Below are positions 60,560-64,000 of a stretch of DNA of 64,000 nt, one piece after another. The notes below the pieces were generated by a model. The model did not search any database, was not told the DNA's origin, and saw nothing but the letters and a program-made list of their open reading frames with translations. Numbering within the stretch: the first letter of the stretch is position 1; each line of letters starts with the position of its first letter. A program made the position numbers and the translations under genes. Source of the stretch: DASTFY01 sp963829955 (GTDB lineage Bacteria > Actinomycetota > Acidimicrobiia > Acidimicrobiales > Ilumatobacteraceae); the NCBI GenBank assembly GCA_963829955.1, contig CAWHKS010000015.1, positions 206,047-270,046 of the forward strand. Direction: 5' to 3'.

Positions 60560-62221
60560 TCAGGCCTCCATGACGACGGGCACGATCATGGGCCGGCGCC
60601 GGGTGCGCTCGCTGACGAACTGGCCCGCGGCCCGCCGCACCTCCCGCTCGAGGCTCTCGACGTCCCGCACGCCCTTGCCGAGCGCCGCCTCCACGGCCTG
60701 GGCCACGCGATCGCACGCCTCGTCGAGCAGGTCCTCCGCCTCGGGGGCATAGACCCAGCCACGGGTGATGATCTCTGGACCGGTGAGAACCCGGCTGGCG
60801 CCGACGTCGACCGTGGCGACGACCACGACGACGCCTTCCTCGGCCAGGACCCGCCGGTCCCGCAGCACGCCCCGGCCGACATCGCCCACGATGCCGTCGA
60901 CGTAGAGGTAGCCGGCCGGCACGCGCCCGCTCAACTCGAGACCACCGTCGGCCAGCGTGACGACGTCGCCGTCCTCGCACAGGTGGACGTGGGACGCCGG
61001 AACGCCCATGAGAGCGGCCAGCTTGGCGTGAGCCACCATGTGCCGGTACTCGCCGTGGATGGGGACGAAGTAGTCGGGGCGGGTGATGGACAGCAGGGTC
61101 TTGAGCTCGTCGGCCTGCGCGTGACCAGTGGCGTGCACGTCGGCCACGCCGCTGTGCACGACGTCCGCGCCGTTGCGCAGCAGCCCGTCGATCACCCGGT
61201 TGACGTTGAACTCGTTCCCCGGGATGGCGTGGCTGGAGAGGATGACCGTGTCGTGCTCACCGACCTTCAGCCAGCGGTTCTCGCCGGAGGCCATCAGGCC
61301 GAGCGCCGACATCGGTTCGCCCTGCGAGCCGGTGGAGATGATGCACACCTGGTCCGGGGCCAGCCGGTCCACCTCCTCGATGTCGATCAGCGACGCATCC
61401 GGGATGGTCAGCAGGCCGAGATCGCGGGCCAGGCGCACGTTCTTCTTGATCGACATCCCCAACGTGGCCACGACGCGCCCACTGGCGATGGCGGCGTCGG
61501 CGATCTGCTGGATGCGGTGGATGTGGCTGGCGAAGCTGGAGGTGATGATGCGCCGGCCCCGCTGCTCCGCGAACAGGGGCCGCAGCACTGCGCCGACCCG
61601 CCGCTCGCTCGGCGCGTACCCGTGCTCCTGCGCGTTGGTCGAGTCCGACAGCAGCAGGCGGATGCCGTCCGTGGCGGCGATGGAGCCGATCGCGGCCAGG
61701 TCGGTCCGGCGGCCGTCCACGGGTGTGAGGTCCAGCTTGAAGTCGCCGGAGTGGAGGATCACGCCCTGCGGCGTGTGGATGGCGATGGCGAAGGCGTGGG
61801 GCACCGAGTGGGTGACGGGGATGAACTCCACGTCGAACGGACCGATGGGGCGGCGCTCCCCGTCCGCCACAACCTCGAGGCGGGTCCGGTCGAGGAGGCC
61901 TGCCTCCTCGATGCGGTTCCGGGCCAACCCGAGCGTCAGCGCCGAGCCGTAGATCGGGAACGACAGCTCCCGGAGCAGGAAGCTCAGCGCGCCGACGTGG
62001 TCCTCATGGCCATGGGTGGCGACGCAGCCCACGATCCGATCGGCGTTGTCGCGGAGGTAGGTGAAGTCGGGCAGCACGAGGTCGATGCCGTGCATGTCGG
62101 CGTCCGGGAACATGAGGCCGCAGTCGATGAGCAGGAGGCGGTCCTCCTGCTCGAGGGCCATGCAGTTGCGGCCGATCTCGCCCAGCCCGCCGAGGAAGGC
62201 GATGGAGATCGGGACCGGCAT
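60560..62221 (-). CDS. rnj: Ribonuclease J
   Basis: The 553-residue protein has the metallo-beta-lactamase motif VATHGHEDHVGALSFLLREL, the beta-CASP region IITSSFASHIHRIQQI and ISTGSQGEPMSALGLMASGE, and the RNase J motif FVPIHGEYRHMVAHAKLA. It is the expected length. RNase J is a 5'-3' exoribonuclease and endonuclease of RNA decay and rRNA maturation in the cytoplasm. It starts at the ATG at 62221, 5 bases after the dapA stop, and lies 59 bases before ftsK. Confidence 0.95.
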   Translation of the reverse strand: MPVPISIAFLGGLGEIGRNCMALEQEDRLLLIDCGLMFPDADMHGIDLVLPDFTYLRDNADRIVGCVATHGHEDHVGALSFLLRELSFPIYGSALTLGLARNRIEEAGLLDRTRLEVVADGERRPIGPFDVEFIPVTHSVPHAFAIAIHTPQGVILHSGDFKLDLTPVDGRRTDLAAIGSIAATDGIRLLLSDSTNAQEHGYAPSERRVGAVLRPLFAEQRGRRIITSSFASHIHRIQQIADAAIASGRVVATLGMSIKKNVRLARDLGLLTIPDASLIDIEEVDRLAPDQVCIISTGSQGEPMSALGLMASGENRWLKVGEHDTVILSSHAIPGNEFNVNRVIDGLLRNGADVVHSGVADVHATGHAQADELKTLLSITRPDYFVPIHGEYRHMVAHAKLAALMGVPASHVHLCEDGDVVTLADGGLELSGRVPAGYLYVDGIVGDVGRGVLRDRRVLAEEGVVVVVATVDVGASRVLTGPEIITRGWVYAPEAEDLLDEACDRVAQAVEAALGKGVRDVESLEREVRRAAGQFVSERTRRRPMIVPVVMEA

Positions 62222-62226
62222 CGTGT

Positions 62227-63143
62227 TCAGCCAGGCTGACGATCAGGGCGGCCGGGAAGGCGTCGCGCCACCGCTCCAGGTTGGCCAGCACCTCCCGGGC
62301 ACGGTCCTCCAGGCCGCCGGCGCCGGGCCCATCGGCAGACGGGCCTGGCCGACCGGCAGCCCGAGCACCCTGAGCATCGCCTTGGTGGGCAGCGGGTTGG
62401 GGGCGTCATCACCGGTCTCGAAGGCGAAGCTCTCCAGCAGCCGGGAGTTGACCAGCCGGGCGCCGACCACGTCACCCTTCTCCCAGAGGTCGAACAGGTC
62501 CTGGTGGTCGGATCCGGTCCAGTGGGTGGCGACACCGATGACGCCGACGGCGCCGCTGGCCAGCAGCGGCAACGTCATCCCGTCATCCCCTGAGTACACC
62601 TCGTAGCCCTCGGGCGCGCTGGAGACGAGCGCGGCCGTCTCCCCCGGGTTGCCGGCCGCATCCTTGAGCACCAGCACGTTGGGGATCTCGCGGCCAGCCG
62701 CAGGAGTGTGGCCGTGGTGATCTTCCGCCCGGTCCGGATCGGGATGTCGTAGATGATCACCGGGAGGTCGCTCGCCGCGGCAACTGCGCGCAAGTGGCGC
62801 CGTCGATCCCGGCCTGCGACGGCCGGTTGTAGTACGGGCAGACGGCGAGGATGCCGGCCACGCCGAGGGCCGACGCCTCCCTGGTCATGTGCACCGAGTG
62901 TGCGGTGTCGTTGGTGCCCGTCCCGGCAACGACCGGGATAGTGACGGCCTCGATCACCGCGGCCAGAGCCTCAGCCTCTCGTCGTCGTCAGCACCGGCGC
63001 CTCACCCGTCGTGCCGGCGACCACGAGTCCGTCGTGGCCGGGCTCTCCTGCCAGCTCGCCAGTGCGCGCGGCATCGAGGTCCAACCCGCCGTCCGCGTCG
63101 AACGGCGTCACCATGGCCGAGAGACCCGACCGAAGCGGGCCAT
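62227..63143 (-). pseudogene. dapA: 4-hydroxy-tetrahydrodipicolinate synthase, many frameshifts
   Basis: Pieces in all three frames spell out DapA in order. The ATG at 63143 begins MARFGRV, then SAMVTPFDADGGLDLDAAR, VIEAVTIPVVAGTGTNDTAH, GILAVCPYYNRPSQAG with the Tyr region, DLPVIIYDIPIRTGRKITT, VLKDAAGNPGE with the Schiff-base Lys, GDDGMTLPLLASGAVGV and REVLANLERWRDAFPAALIV. Six or more one-base changes are needed. DapA makes the lysine/diaminopimelate precursor and is normally essential, so sequencing error is the likely cause. It overlaps the upstream regulator stop by one base and precedes rnj by 5 bases, the usual order. Confidence 0.85.
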
Positions 63144-63754
63144 CAGAACGAGCTCGGCGCGCGGTCGATGCCCAGGGTGAGGATCAGGTCCTCGTGGAGT
63201 TCCATCCAGACGTCGTGGTAGCAGCCGCACATCACGCCGGTGAACATATGCTTTTCGCCCTCGGCGACCCTCCGGCGGTGCTCCAGAGCCGCGGCCCGTA
63301 CGGCGCGAGGCGGGTGACCGTCCCCAATGGCGCCCACGACGGTCAGGGCCTCGCGGTCGACCGCGAGCAGCCGCGCGGTGACGGCGGCGTCGTGGGCCGC
63401 GTCGGTAGTGGTCGTTGGACCGCCGTCGCGCAACTGCCAGTCCCCACAGAGCTCCTTGAATGCTCGTTGATCTCGAGGAACGGCGGGTAGTGAGGGCTCG
63501 ATCAAAGGCCGGAGCGGCGGCGCCTCGGCGTTGAGCTCGTCGGCGTGGACCTCCCGGCCCTTGGGGGTGAGCTGCCAGAGCGCGTTTGGTCTCCCTCAAG
63601 GAGCGCCAGCTCCTCGGCCTGGAAGTCGGCGAGTGTGCTGCTCTACCTCGTCCGGCTCCACGGCTGAGAGGTCGGCCAGCACGTCCACCTTGGCGAAGCC
63701 CTTGATGCGCAGGGCATGGAGGACACGGAAACGGGGTTCGGAGTCGTACGCCAT
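63143..63754 (-). pseudogene. Winged-helix regulator-like protein, several frameshifts
   Basis: The minus-strand frame from the ATG at 63754 begins MAYDSEPRFRVLHALRIKGF, continues VLADLSAVEPDEVEQH, shifts frame near 63640, and then reads NALWQLTPKGREVHADELNA and FKELCGDWQLRDG. It ends in one frame with HMFTGVMCGCYHDVWMELHE and LTLGIDRAP. The N-terminal ~60 residues look like a winged helix. At least three one-base shifts lie within 250 bases. The function is unknown. It shares a TGATG with the dapA start. From 63755 to the window end no gene is recognised. Confidence 0.6.
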
Positions 63755-64000
63755 AGCCGATTGCACGGTACCAGCGGGGCCGGGGGTGCTCTGGACCACC
63801 CGGCGTGGTGTCGACCGCCATTCGGGGGAAGGTGCACTGGGTGGTGGGCCAGTCTCCGAGCGTGGCGACGGTCACGACGGTGGCGATCGGGTGCTGGTCG
63901 GAGCGCCCGGGACCGACAGCGCGCCGGTCGCTCGGAGTTGAACTGACCGTAACGTCTGCAAGTCCCCCACCCGACCGTTGCGCCCCCCGCGCCCGGCCGC

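Noticed and set aside
1..64000. Many long open frames on both strands that overlap the listed genes (for example on the plus strand over 2958-5285 and 57747-60428)
   Set aside because: In high-GC DNA the antisense and shifted frames of real genes stay open. Their translations are rich in Arg, Ala, Gly, Pro and His and show no family motifs.
1..64000. CRISPR array
   Set aside because: No regularly spaced repeats of 20-40 bases with unique spacers were seen.
63755..64000. A further gene at the right edge
   Set aside because: No frame shows start, length and motif together; the short frames are low-complexity.

Overview
This is a high-GC window with dense, short-spaced genes and many GTG starts. 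Two things suggest a high-GC actinobacterium-like chromosome, possibly Acidimicrobiia: a CarD regulator, and the block dapA - rnj - ftsK - rimO - pgsA - cinA - thpR on the minus strand. The taxon is an inference. No rRNA and no CRISPR array are seen. One tRNA, tRNA-Arg(TCT), lies at about 50.9 kb.

Layout. 1-18 kb holds mixed metabolic and housekeeping genes: an amidohydrolase (cut by the window edge), two GNAT proteins, an operon of a flavin monooxygenase, a single-chain biotin carboxylase/BCCP/carboxyltransferase and a metallo-beta-lactamase, then a 2-oxoglutarate oxygenase, a broken PLP decarboxylase, a class I glutamine amidotransferase, CarD, a lipoprotein-type sortase and a secreted protein. 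18-23 kb has a GH3 lipoprotein, a VOC protein, a TIR-domain protein, a Cys-cluster protein and a Tat-exported amidase. 23-34 kb is a large catabolic locus. A minus-strand operon with 4-nt overlaps (Asp/Glu-type racemase, FAD oxidoreductase, acyl-CoA dehydrogenase, citryl-CoA-lyase-like protein, SDR, then a PuuE-type polysaccharide deacetylase) faces a plus-strand operon (MaoC, AMP ligase, nitrilase, nitronate monooxygenase). A Rieske oxygenase lies at its edge. The gene set fits breakdown of a cyclic ureide or imide or a related nitrogenous carbon source, but the substrate is not known.

34-47 kb has a cyclase-ATPase regulator, a fusion of a CYTH-like domain with an exopolyphosphatase, a methyltransferase, a fatty acid desaturase, a P450, and a compact LspA-like + Lgt-like pair followed by a lipoprotein-like gene and an 848-residue protein of unknown function. 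47.2-50.9 kb is a small accessory region beside the 3' end of the tRNA: a kinase/TIR remnant, two tyrosine-recombinase relics, a truncated IS3-type element, a truncated IS30 transposase and an unrecognised ORF. 51-64 kb is the conserved housekeeping block.

Quality note. At least fifteen genes are interrupted by apparent 1-nt frameshifts, including genes usually kept intact (dapA, rimO, cinA). One sits at a run of seven C. The density is worst at 62.2-63.8 kb. Uncorrected indels in the assembly explain this better than mass pseudogenisation, so 'pseudogene' entries outside 47.2-49.8 kb should be read as 'frameshifted as sequenced'.
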